In this document: one piece after another, positions 1 to 6,539 of the stretch
Layout of the letters: the number at the start of each line of letters is the position of its first letter
How positions within the stretch are numbered: position 1 is the stretch's first letter
Program-made: the position numbers and the translations under genes
Assembly (NCBI GenBank): GCA_023146355.1
Contig: JAGLCH010000326.1
Coordinates: forward strand, 1 to 39,475
DNA length: 39,475 nt
From: Bacteriovoracaceae bacterium
GTDB taxonomy: Bacteria; Bdellovibrionota; Bacteriovoracia; Bacteriovoracales; Bacteriovoracaceae
Direction of reading: 5' to 3'
Notes under the pieces: model-generated
Databases searched by the model: none
Seen by the model: the letters and a program-made list of their open reading frames with translations, nothing else
What the model was told of the DNA's origin: nothing

Positions 1-36
1 AAGGCCAAAAAGCTATTAATGAAACTATCTGTATGA
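1..36 (+). CDS. possible 3' end of an upstream gene (partial)
   Basis: Frame 1 from the window edge reads KAKKLLMKLSV and then stops, and the stop is followed directly by the GAGG ribosome binding site of the HTH gene. If the HTH gene is an antitoxin, this would be the last codons of its toxin. Frame 3 is also open and ends in an ATGA overlap with the HTH start, so the frame choice is uncertain. Too short to identify. Confidence 0.2.
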   Translation, partial: KAKKLLMKLSV

Positions 37-46
37 GGATAATACT

Positions 47-364
47 ATGAGCAAATTTAACACCGATTCATTAAAATCAATAAAGCTAAAAGATAAGAGT
101 AAACTCTTTAAGAATGATTCAAATGAGTTTCTTCGTAATCGTAAATTAGTTACAGAGGCACTCTCTATGGCCATCTTTGATGGTGATAAGGAGGCATTTC
201 ACGATATTATATCTGGTTATTTAAATGTCATTAACAAAGAAGAACTCTCTCGTAGATCAAAGGTTCCAATCGCTACAATTAGAAGAATGGCCTCAGGATC
301 AAACTTTAATGTTGATAATATGCTTAAAGTTACAGCAACAATTAGTAAAGAGCTTGCCGCTTAA
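47..364 (+). CDS. HTH protein, antitoxin-like (HI1420/HigA type)
   Basis: A 105-residue protein without signal peptide. The first 25 residues are charged and probably flexible. Residues about 30-60 (RNRKLVTEALSMAIFDGDKE) look like the helical arm that precedes the HTH in HI1420-type 'addiction module antidote' proteins. Residues about 64-98 (EELSRRSKVPIATIRRMASG, then NVDNMLKV) form a Cro/C1-type helix-turn-helix. Members of that family are antitoxins that bind and repress their own promoter. The ATG has GAGG 8 nt upstream. The expected toxin would lie just outside the left edge. A stand-alone XRE-type regulator is the alternative. No partner is visible downstream, where 365-579 holds no convincing gene. 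Confidence 0.6.
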   Translation: MSKFNTDSLKSIKLKDKSKLFKNDSNEFLRNRKLVTEALSMAIFDGDKEAFHDIISGYLNVINKEELSRRSKVPIATIRRMASGSNFNVDNMLKVTATISKELAA

Positions 365-559
365 AATAGATTATGAACTGGAATTATTGTCCTTTATAAG
401 CATTCGATGTCCTTAGTCTGTATTCCTCTTGCTCAAGTTTGGTTTTGGATAAATTCTGAAGGGAATCAGATTACCATTTTGAAACTTGTGATGCTTCTTC
501 GTGAAGGACGGGTGATTAACCATTAGAAAACCGAGGGTAGCACATCGTTTCTTCTAAAA

Positions 560-578
560 AGATAGACTTAATTTATCT
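560..578 (-). terminator. weak terminator after the BCCT gene
   Basis: On the minus strand, right after the TAA of the BCCT gene, AGATA and TATCT can pair across a 9-nt loop and are followed by five T. The stem has only 5 bp, so this is a weak candidate. Confidence 0.3.
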
Positions 579-579
579 C

Positions 580-2364
580 TTACAAAAGAGCATCATCATG
601 GACTGCGAGGTCAATGGCCTCTTGAAAGCGATGCTCTTCTTCGACAATATCTAGTCGTTTTTTTACAGCATCTTCAACAAAAGCTTCCTGTGTGAGCCCT
701 ATATAGATGGAATAAATCATAAATAAGAGCATGATGGCAAAGGGAAGGCCCGTACAGATGGTGGCAGTTTGAAGAGTTTTAAGTCCTCCTCCTAGAAGTA
801 GCACAGCAGCAACAACTCCTTCCATTATTGCCCAGAAAACTCGTTGTGGGATTGGTGAATCTAATTTTCCACCTGATGTAAGGTGATCTACCACGAGAGA
901 GCCCGAGTCGGAGGACGTAACAAAAAAGACAACGACTAAGATAATTCCGATGATGGATAGTAAATCAGTTAGTGGGTAATTTTTTAGCATGACAAATAGT
1001 GCAGTGGAAATATCACTCTTAACTGCTGCAGAAATATCCGCTATTCCATTGGATTGAAGGTAAAGGGCAGAGCCGCCGAAGATCGACAAAACAATGAAAG
1101 AGAGAAAACTGGGAACAATCATGACGCCGACAACAAATTCACGAACAGTGCGGCCTTTAGATATTCTAGCAATAAACATCCCGACAAACGGTGACCATGA
1201 GATCCACCACGCCCAGTAAAAGACAGTCCAAGATCCCTGCCAGTTAGATTTTTGAAAGGTCTCTGTCCAAAGACTCAGTTGAGGTAACTTACTTATGTAA
1301 TAACCAATATTTTGAATGCTGGCGGACAAGATATAGACTGTGGGTCCGACGATGATGAGAAACAAAAGAAAGATACCTGCTAGGCCCATATTGATCTGCG
1401 AAAGTTTTTTAACTCCAGAATCAAGCCCTGCAACAACTGATGACGTTGCCATTAAGGTGATAACGATAATCAAGATAACCTGAACGGTTACACTAATCTC
1501 CACACCAAAAAGATAATGAAGCCCCGCATTTACTTGCTGTACTCCAAAACCTAGTGACGTCGCAAGTCCAACGATTGTTGCCAAAACGGAGAGTATATCA
1601 ATCAGGTTTCCCCAAAAGCCGTATATTTTATTACCTAAAATAGGATAAAATATTGATCTAACCGTGAGGGGAAGGCCTCTATTGAATGAGAAAATGGCGA
1701 GTCCTAACCCTACAATAGAATAGATGGCCCAAGGATGCAGTCCCCAGTGAAAATATGTAACACCCATTGCTGCCTGCGCTGCAAGAGGGGAGCCTCCTAC
1801 TACACCTGCAAACATTGGGGAGGGGGACATGTAGTGGGAAATGGGTTCTCCAACGCTCCAAAACATTAACCCAATTCCCATCCCGGCAGAAAGTAGCATT
1901 GCATACCATGAGAGAGTTGAAAATTCAGGTATTGCATCTTTGCCGCCAATACGGATTTTTCCAAGGCGACTAAAGGCAAAATAAGTGGCCGCTATGATCA
2001 TGATATTAACAACTAGAATCATAAACCAGCCCATATATTTTGTGATTGCTGCCATACCACTATTAAAAATAGATGAGGACTGCTCTCTGAACATTAAGGT
2101 TAGCAGAATAAAAATCATGAGTACTATAGAAGAGATAAAAGTTACCTGGGGATTAATATCAAAGCCGAAACCTGCGATGTTATCTTCTCCTGGCCCCTTT
2201 TGACCTTCTTTATCAAACATTGATGATGAAGGTGTGATCTGAAGCCCACTAAGTCGTGAGCGTTCATTTATGGCCTTCGTTCGGGCCATATCTTCTGCCG
2301 CTTTTAACTTTTTTTCTAGGATGCTTTTCGATTTTTCTTTTTTTTTGTCTAAGAGATGGCCCAT
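580..2364 (-). CDS. BCCT-family betaine/choline/carnitine transporter
   Basis: A 594-residue polytopic inner-membrane transporter of the BetP/BetT/OpuD family, expected to take up betaine or a related trimethylammonium solute. Visible family landmarks are GMGIGLMF at 161-168, the aromatic box residues W207, W212 and Y215, the BCCT signature GSWTVFYWAWW at 377-387, and TSSDSGS at 483-489. The last motif carries the Thr-Ser pair of the BetP sodium site, which suggests Na+ coupling rather than CaiT-like exchange. The hydrophilic N-terminal tail (about 75 residues, Lys/Glu-rich at first) could serve osmosensing, as do the termini of BetP, but this is inference. The ATG has AAAGG about 8 nt upstream. 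Genes on both sides are unrelated, so it is probably monocistronic. Substrate cannot be fixed from sequence. Confidence 0.93.
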   Translation of the reverse strand: MGHLLDKKKEKSKSILEKKLKAAEDMARTKAINERSRLSGLQITPSSSMFDKEGQKGPGEDNIAGFGFDINPQVTFISSIVLMIFILLTLMFREQSSSIFNSGMAAITKYMGWFMILVVNIMIIAATYFAFSRLGKIRIGGKDAIPEFSTLSWYAMLLSAGMGIGLMFWSVGEPISHYMSPSPMFAGVVGGSPLAAQAAMGVTYFHWGLHPWAIYSIVGLGLAIFSFNRGLPLTVRSIFYPILGNKIYGFWGNLIDILSVLATIVGLATSLGFGVQQVNAGLHYLFGVEISVTVQVILIIVITLMATSSVVAGLDSGVKKLSQINMGLAGIFLLFLIIVGPTVYILSASIQNIGYYISKLPQLSLWTETFQKSNWQGSWTVFYWAWWISWSPFVGMFIARISKGRTVREFVVGVMIVPSFLSFIVLSIFGGSALYLQSNGIADISAAVKSDISTALFVMLKNYPLTDLLSIIGIILVVVFFVTSSDSGSLVVDHLTSGGKLDSPIPQRVFWAIMEGVVAAVLLLGGGLKTLQTATICTGLPFAIMLLFMIYSIYIGLTQEAFVEDAVKKRLDIVEEEHRFQEAIDLAVHDDALL

Positions 2365-2426
2365 CTATATACCTTTCATTAATATTTAATACCCAGTTGA
2401 AACATTCATCGTTTTACGTTTTTTAT

Positions 2427-2454
2427 ATTATACCGCAAATCAAATAGTCTTCAA
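2427..2454 (-). promoter_or_regulatory. sigma70-type promoter of the BCCT gene
   Basis: Read on the minus strand, TTGAAG (2449-2454) and a perfect TATAAT (2427-2432) are separated by 16 nt. The predicted leader is about 55 nt. Confidence 0.5.
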
Positions 2455-2498
2455 GGTGAGAAGATGAGTAGCAAAATAATGTGATGGACCGAACTAGT

Positions 2499-2939
2499 TT
2501 ATCCTCGGTGTCCCGATGCAGGGCCATTTTTTAGCTCTTTATCCTGGTGCCTTTTGACCGCAATCAAAATATCACGTCGGCTGATCACGCCAATTGGTCT
2601 TCTTTTTCCGTCTACTACTGGGTAGCAATGTGCTGGGCTTTTCGAAAAGACTTCTGTTAAGTCGAACATCGTCGCATCCCCATTAATCACTTCAACTTCA
2701 CTGTTCATGTAATCTCCTACAATTCCGTAAGGTTGGTCGTAGTAGAGGTTTCCAATTGTTGCTTTAAGACAGTTGTCTTCAGTGATAACCCCAATCAATT
2801 CGTTCTGCTCATTGACGACAGGGCCACCAGGGATTCCCTCTTTTATGAGTGTTGCAACCACTTCTGTTATATTTTGATCTTTTTTAAATGTGGCCGATTT
2901 CTTTTGCATACAGGTCGATACTTTTAGATTCTTAAGCAA
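2499..2939 (-). CDS. CBS-domain pair protein
   Basis: A 146-residue soluble protein made of two consecutive CBS motifs (about 1-65 and 70-135). Each ends in the typical 'hydrophobic-IGVI(T/S)xxD' strand-turn: LIGVITEDN and PIGVISRRD. CBS pairs (Bateman modules) bind adenosine nucleotides or S-adenosylmethionine and act as sensors, but no effector domain is attached here, so the output is unknown. The start is TTG, chosen because AGGAGG lies 4 nt upstream. An ATG at residue 11 is the alternative. The gene diverges from the DUF134 gene, so their control regions share about 118 nt. The short basic C-terminal tail (about 12 residues) is not part of the fold. Confidence 0.85.
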   Translation of the reverse strand: MLKNLKVSTCMQKKSATFKKDQNITEVVATLIKEGIPGGPVVNEQNELIGVITEDNCLKATIGNLYYDQPYGIVGDYMNSEVEVINGDATMFDLTEVFSKSPAHCYPVVDGKRRPIGVISRRDILIAVKRHQDKELKNGPASGHRG

Positions 2940-2965
2940 GTTGCCTCCTTTTGGGTTAATTGAAA

Positions 2966-2993
2966 TTGTTATATCGTTTAATCAGAGTATAAT
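2966..2993 (+). promoter_or_regulatory. promoter of the DUF134 gene
   Basis: TTGTTA (2966-2971) and a perfect TATAAT (2988-2993) with a 16-nt spacer. The -10 box overlaps the ATG at 2992, so that ATG cannot be the start of this transcript. This supports the GTG at 3058. Confidence 0.5.
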
Positions 2994-3009
2994 GGCTCAG
3001 AGAATTAAG

Positions 3010-3036
3010 AGTATATCTGCAAGTGGGTATATAATC
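3010..3036 (+). promoter_or_regulatory. GTATAT repeats in the DUF134 leader
   Basis: GAGTATAT (3010-3017) and GGGTATATAAT (3025-3035) are direct repeats 15 nt apart in the untranslated leader. They resemble the arms of the near-palindromes in the trmO and MinD promoters, so they could be an autoregulatory site. They are less symmetric than those two. Confidence 0.3.
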
Positions 3037-3057
3037 AAATTAGTTGGAGTCTTGCCT

Positions 3058-3357
3058 GTGTCTAATCACAAAAAATGTCGATTTATTGAAAAAGAGTATT
3101 GTAATCATGTATTTAAGCCTAAATCGATCCCCATGTCCCAATTGGCATCAATTAATATCGGCCATGATGAGCTTGAGGCGCTTAAGCTAGTAGACTTCGA
3201 GCATATGCGCCAGTCAGATGCAGCAAAAAAAATGGGCGTTTCATCTGCAACGATTCAGAGAATTATTGAAGCGGCGAGAGAAAAAATTATTCGCGCTCTT
3301 ATTGAAGGACATGCCATCATAATTGAGGGTGGACAGTACAAGGTCAAGTCAGATTAA
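3058..3357 (+). CDS. DUF134-family DNA-binding protein (COG1342)
   Basis: A 99-residue predicted transcription regulator. The start (GTG, read VSNHKKCRFIEKEY) aligns with the usual family start of a short basic N-terminus plus Lys-Cys-Arg. GGAG lies 8 nt upstream. The core, DELEALKLVDFEHMRQSDAA then KKMGVSSATIQRIIEAARE, is the sigma70-region-4-like helix-turn-helix of DUF134, followed by the conserved LIEGHAIIIEGG strand. In anaerobes and archaea this family is commonly encoded beside NifX-like proteins and ferredoxin-containing MinD ATPases. All of these occur within 5 kb here, on the other strand. It probably controls that set, which is inference. TrmO follows after 58 nt containing its own promoter-like sequence. 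Confidence 0.85.
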   Translation: MSNHKKCRFIEKEYCNHVFKPKSIPMSQLASINIGHDELEALKLVDFEHMRQSDAAKKMGVSSATIQRIIEAAREKIIRALIEGHAIIIEGGQYKVKSD

Positions 3358-3360
3358 ATG

Positions 3361-3387
3361 TTGACGTGGGTTATATACCCAGATAAC
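3361..3387 (+). promoter_or_regulatory. trmO promoter with operator-like near-palindrome
   Basis: TTGACG at 3361-3366 and GATAAC at 3382-3387 frame GGGTTATATACCC (3368-3380), whose arms GGGT and ACCC are perfectly symmetric. The 15-nt spacer is short for a sigma70 promoter and the -10 box is poor, so this promoter may need help or be weak. Order and sequence match the MinD promoter at 8377-8405. Confidence 0.45.
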
Positions 3388-3415
3388 CTTTAGGCGAGAT
3401 TGCTTAAGGAGTAGT

Positions 3416-3889
3416 ATGAACACAGTTAGCTATTTTCCCATTGGGATAATTAAAACAAATTTTGACTGTAAAAGTGGTGTTCCTATTCAGGCGGCCTTTG
3501 GTGCCGATCATTTTGGTAAGGTAATTCTTAATTCTGAATATGCTGATGGCCTAAAGGATTTGGATGGTTTCTCTCACATTCATCTTGTGTATCACTTTAA
3601 TCGCCATGAAGAGTATAAGTTAATTGTCCGCCCTTATATGGATGACACGCCAAGAGGACTATTTGCTACTCGTGCTCCAAAAAGACCCAATGGTATTGGG
3701 CTCTCCTTAGTTGAAATTGAAAAGATTGAGGAGAATATTATCTATTTTAAAGGTGTTGATATCCTAGATAATACACCTCTGTTAGATATTAAGCCTTACT
3801 ATCGTCAGATTGACTCAAGAGAAAATGCAACCTGCGGCTGGCTAGATGAAGCACAAAAGATCAACCCTATTTCTGACGATCGGTTTTAA
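3416..3889 (+). CDS. trmO: tRNA (N6-threonylcarbamoyladenosine37-N6)-methyltransferase TrmO
   Basis: A 157-residue cytosolic enzyme of the TrmO/TsaA (UPF0066, VirR) beta-barrel family. The E. coli enzyme uses S-adenosylmethionine to methylate t6A37 in tRNA-Thr that reads ACY codons. The family signature is plain at about residues 80-97 (GLFATRAPKRPNGIGLS), preceded by DLDGFSHIHLVYHF, which holds the conserved Asp-Gly-Phe-Ser-His. This is close to a single-domain TsaA, shorter than E. coli TrmO (about 235 aa), which has a C-terminal extension. The ATG has a strong AAGGAG 6 nt upstream. The TAA abuts the ATG of the DUF1007 gene, so the two are probably cotranslated. Its company with metal-transport genes is unusual. 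In some archaea TsaA proteins also sit near metal or cofactor genes, so a second role is possible. Confidence 0.88.
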   Translation: MNTVSYFPIGIIKTNFDCKSGVPIQAAFGADHFGKVILNSEYADGLKDLDGFSHIHLVYHFNRHEEYKLIVRPYMDDTPRGLFATRAPKRPNGIGLSLVEIEKIEENIIYFKGVDILDNTPLLDIKPYYRQIDSRENATCGWLDEAQKINPISDDRF

Positions 3890-4456
3890 ATGAAACTCAA
3901 TATATTTCTCCTCTCTTTTTTGTGTATCAGTTCCTCTTTTGCTCATCCTCATATCTTTATTGATGTGAACTCAAAGCTTGTAAAAGTCGATAATAAAAAG
4001 ATTCAAATTGATGTGGAGTGGTTATTTGATGGGATGACCTCAGAATCACTTATTGGTGATTTTGATGCCAACATGAATCAGAAGATTGATCCTTCCGAGC
4101 AAAAGTTATTGGTGAAAAGCTTTAAAGACAATATTTCAAAGTATAACTATATGACTGAGATCCAGTTGGGCAGCAATAAAGAAAAGATAAAATTTAATGT
4201 ATCCAATCAGTCCTTTGCAACAAAGGCAATCGTTTTTGATGGCGCTAAAATGACCGGCCTTCTTTATCGGTATTCGATTATTGCCAAGAATAGTAATATT
4301 GGCGATAAGCTTCGTGTGCGTATAGTTTTTTATGATCCAAGTTCCTATAGTGAGCTTGCTCCTGCTGCTAAAATATCAATTCCAAAGAGTATTAAGACGC
4401 TAAACTCTAAACTTATTAAGATTAAGTCTATGCAAGACTTTACGGTTGGCCTGTAG
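3890..4456 (+). CDS. DUF1007-family periplasmic protein
   Basis: A 188-residue exported protein. The signal peptide ends SSSFA and the mature protein starts HPHIFID, the family hallmark, with two His at the very N-terminus (H19 and H21) that could bind a metal. Residues 59-70 (DANMNQKIDPSE) match an EF-hand loop with Asp/Asn at positions 1, 3 and 5 and Glu at 12. DUF1007 proteins are typically encoded next to NicO-type permeases, as here, and are thought to be the periplasmic partner in nickel, cobalt or zinc handling. The start codon directly follows the trmO stop, and the stop overlaps the next start by one base (TAGTG), so translation is probably coupled. The metal is not determined by sequence. 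Confidence 0.85.
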   Translation: MKLNIFLLSFLCISSSFAHPHIFIDVNSKLVKVDNKKIQIDVEWLFDGMTSESLIGDFDANMNQKIDPSEQKLLVKSFKDNISKYNYMTEIQLGSNKEKIKFNVSNQSFATKAIVFDGAKMTGLLYRYSIIAKNSNIGDKLRVRIVFYDPSSYSELAPAAKISIPKSIKTLNSKLIKIKSMQDFTVGL

Positions 4457-5268
4457 TGAAAAATCTATCTCGAATTCTCATTCCTCTATTTCTTTTATTG
4501 GTAGTTTTGGGCATTACTATGCAATGGAGTGAAATTTGGTTTTTCTTGAAAACCGAGCAGAGAACGCTCAACAGAACTCTTCTCCATTATGTGAGGGGAC
4601 TAAAACAAGGGTTTTCGATACTCTTATTTGTTAAGTTATTATCAATTTCAATTCTTTATGGTTTACTTCATGCTTTAGGGCCCGGTCATGGAAAGGCCGT
4701 TGTTGCTACCCATATGATTAGCAAGAATAAAAAATGGAGTTCAGTTTTTAAGACAGCACTAGTAGGAAGTTTGACCCATGTGGGGGTTGCGACTTTAATT
4801 GCTTTTAGCTTTCACTGGTTTTTTACAGGGCTTGGTATTTTTGCCAAGCAGGAAGTTAGTCGTCAGTTCTCTTATGCGAGTGGAGCACTAATCATCCTCG
4901 TTGGAATAGTCTTTTTATCTTCCGGATTGCTTAAGAAAATTTTGCCATCGGGACTTTTAAAGTCTGTGAATAATGATGGGCTGATCGGAGTAATTGCAGG
5001 TATTGTACCTTGTCCGGTGACGATGACAATACTACTCATCTCTCTTAGATACTCTATACTCTATGTTGGAATTGCTGCAGCAATTGGAATTGGAGTCGGG
5101 CTTTTTATTGCTCTATGCTCCGTTTCTATCTTTTCAGTTTATTTTATGAAGCAGTCACGTATTCCAATTAGTTTAAGAGAAAAAGGAAGATCACTGCTTA
5201 CAGTTCTGCCTTTAATTCAAGGGACTATCTTTGTTATTATTGGTGTAATGCTTCTGCCTCTAACCTAA
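4456..5268 (+). CDS. NicO/RcnA-type nickel-cobalt permease
   Basis: A 270-residue inner-membrane protein with about six hydrophobic segments. The defining motif HALGPGHGK lies at 72-80 (His72 and His78). A further conserved His is in GSLTHVGVATLIAF (about 108-121), and a Pro-Cys-Pro turn occurs in GIVPCPVTMT. This places it in the NicO/RcnA/HoxN superfamily, whose members move Ni2+ or Co2+, either out (RcnA) or in. There is no His-rich loop of the kind E. coli RcnA has. Translation starts at a GTG overlapping the DUF1007 stop. Pairing with DUF1007 is a common arrangement, and together they are likely one transport unit. Direction and metal remain open. It ends the DUF134-trmO-DUF1007-NicO gene run. 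Confidence 0.87.
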   Translation: MKNLSRILIPLFLLLVVLGITMQWSEIWFFLKTEQRTLNRTLLHYVRGLKQGFSILLFVKLLSISILYGLLHALGPGHGKAVVATHMISKNKKWSSVFKTALVGSLTHVGVATLIAFSFHWFFTGLGIFAKQEVSRQFSYASGALIILVGIVFLSSGLLKKILPSGLLKSVNNDGLIGVIAGIVPCPVTMTILLISLRYSILYVGIAAAIGIGVGLFIALCSVSIFSVYFMKQSRIPISLREKGRSLLTVLPLIQGTIFVIIGVMLLPLT

Positions 5269-5364
5269 TTTAAGGGATTATATTGCTTTTTGGGGAAAGC
5301 TATTTAACTGTAAATGTTGAGAGGGTGAAAACTACAAAACACATTAACTTAATTTTTTTCATTG

Positions 5365-5781
5365 TTATTTCTTAGTCAGGAGTAGGAGGTGGATGTCTCT
5401 CCACAGGCCAACGGGACGAATTAGTTTTCTTTCGATCATTTCAAAAAAAGCAATAGTTACTTCTGCACAGCAGGATTTTTTTCCATTTTCTTTATAAATG
5501 ACTTGCTTGATCTGTCCAAGCATTCCAGTATACTCAGTATATTTTGTAACAACTCGAACTCGTTCTCCAGTGGTTAATTCTTTCCTATATTTAATTCGAT
5601 TCTCAATTACAATGGGTGCCTTTTTCTCTTCTATGGCATTTTGTTTTGTGTATCCAAGCTGTGCGTACAGGTGCCACCTGGCCTCTTCTAAGATTTCAAG
5701 GTAGCGAGCATTATTTACGTGCCCTAAAAAATCAAGGTGATCACTGGTAATGGTGGTCAGGTAATCTTCTGGGGATGTCAT
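5365..5781 (-). CDS. acyl-CoA thioesterase, hotdog fold (YbgC/FadM-like)
   Basis: A 138-residue cytosolic 4HBT hotdog protein that should hydrolyse an acyl-CoA or acyl-ACP thioester. The active-site segment DHLDFLGHVNNARYLEILEE carries the catalytic Asp (D17) in the D-x-x-G-H-V-x-N form. Residues 50-110 give the central helix and the strands (IKYRKELTTGERVRVVTKY). Length is normal for the family. It lies 26 nt downstream of the second NifX-like gene on the same strand, so it probably shares the MinD-NifX transcript, though it has no known functional tie to it. AAGG lies about 9 nt before the ATG. Substrate chain length cannot be predicted. Confidence 0.85.
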   Translation of the reverse strand: MTSPEDYLTTITSDHLDFLGHVNNARYLEILEEARWHLYAQLGYTKQNAIEEKKAPIVIENRIKYRKELTTGERVRVVTKYTEYTGMLGQIKQVIYKENGKKSCCAEVTIAFFEMIERKLIRPVGLWRDIHLLLLTKK

Positions 5782-5807
5782 ATTATTCGCTACCTTTTGT
5801 TTGAAAA

Positions 5808-6146
5808 TTAATGGTCGCAGGCGTTAGGTCCACTTGTTAACGTTCCATTGAGGTAATCAGTAACGGCCTTTTCAGGGTCGATTTCATCTACACCTGTAAT
5901 AACCTGAATTCCTTGAGCTGTAAAAAGTGTCTTTGCTTTATGCCCCATTCCTCCCGCAAGTACGATATTACCGCCTTGCTCTCCAACCCACTTCGGTAAT
6001 AGGCCCGGCTCATGTGGTGGTGGTGTAATATCTACATTTTCGATAATTGATTTAGTGTCTTCATCAATTTTAAAAAATCTAAAAACTTCACAGTGGCCGA
6101 AATGCATACAAAGTTTATTGTCAGCTAATGGCATTGCAATTTTCAT
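5808..6146 (-). CDS. NifX/orange-protein-like protein (COG1433), copy 2
   Basis: A 112-residue protein of the 'dinitrogenase iron-molybdenum cofactor biosynthesis' fold (NifX, NafY, the NifB C-terminus, ORP). It starts MKIAMPLADNKLCMHFGHCE, with the family Phe-Gly-His. It then has a His-containing insert (DITPPPHEPGLLPKWVGEQG), the glycine-rich VLAGGMGHKAKTLF, and a C-terminal Cys-Asp-His tail. Cys13, Cys19 and the tail could ligand a metal cluster. No nifHDK genes are near, so the nitrogenase role is unlikely. In Desulfovibrio the related ORP binds a Mo-Cu-S cluster and interacts with MinD-type ATPases. AAGGAG precedes the ATG. The gap to copy 1 is 9 nt, so they are one operon. Confidence 0.87.
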   Translation of the reverse strand: MKIAMPLADNKLCMHFGHCEVFRFFKIDEDTKSIIENVDITPPPHEPGLLPKWVGEQGGNIVLAGGMGHKAKTLFTAQGIQVITGVDEIDPEKAVTDYLNGTLTSGPNACDH

Positions 6147-6155
6147 GGTATCTCC

Positions 6156-6518
6156 TTAGATCCAGTGTCCTTCAACACTTGGGTTTGTTAATTTTTCTAA
6201 TTTATTTTCTGCAAATAAATCGATTGCTTCTTGAACTGTTGATTCCTTTGTTGTGTAGGAGGTTATTCCTGCAGCTTCAAGTACTCTAAATGCCTTAGGC
6301 CCAAGGTTTCCTGTGATTAAAATTTCTGTGTCCTGTTCAGCAACGAATTGAGCTGTTTGTATTCCTGCACCTTGCTTGGCCTGTTTATTAATTTCGTTTG
6401 TAATTACTTTAAATGATTTATTTTCGGTGTCATAAAAAGAAATTGTATGGGCCCTTCCAAATCGAGGGTCCATTTGGGATGACAAATCATTTCCTGTTGT
6501 TGTTATTGCTATAATCAT
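6156..6518 (-). CDS. NifX/orange-protein-like protein (COG1433), copy 1
   Basis: A 120-residue member of the same NifX/ORP fold as its downstream neighbour, but clearly diverged from it. It has MIIAITTTGNDLSSQMDPRFG at the N-terminus (the family 'MDPRFGR' phosphate/metal loop), IQTAQFVAEQDTEILITGNL and GPKAFRVLEAAGI. It has no Cys at all, unlike the second copy, so if a metal is bound the two paralogues would do so differently or act as a heteropair. AAGGAG lies 6 nt upstream of the ATG, and the gene follows the MinD fusion by 21 nt. COG1433 proteins commonly accompany ferredoxin-MinD ATPases and DUF134. Function inferred: a small scaffold or carrier for a metal cofactor, or a partner of the ATPase. 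Confidence 0.87.
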   Translation of the reverse strand: MIIAITTTGNDLSSQMDPRFGRAHTISFYDTENKSFKVITNEINKQAKQGAGIQTAQFVAEQDTEILITGNLGPKAFRVLEAAGITSYTTKESTVQEAIDLFAENKLEKLTNPSVEGHWI

Positions 6519-6539
6519 ATTTTCTCCTTTTTAAGTTTC

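Noticed and set aside
407..526. A 39-codon open frame from an ATG (MSLVCIPLAQVWFWINSEGN...)
   Set aside because: No SD upstream, no recognisable relative, and chance open frames of this length are common. It could be a remnant, but nothing supports that.
2890..3057. An extended N-terminus for the DUF134 gene, including an ATG at 2992
   Set aside because: The ATG overlaps the TATAAT box, and the family alignment starts at the GTG at 3058, which has its own SD.
5278..5340. A terminator between the NicO and thioesterase genes
   Set aside because: Only a 5-bp stem (GCTTT/AAAGC) without a T run is visible.
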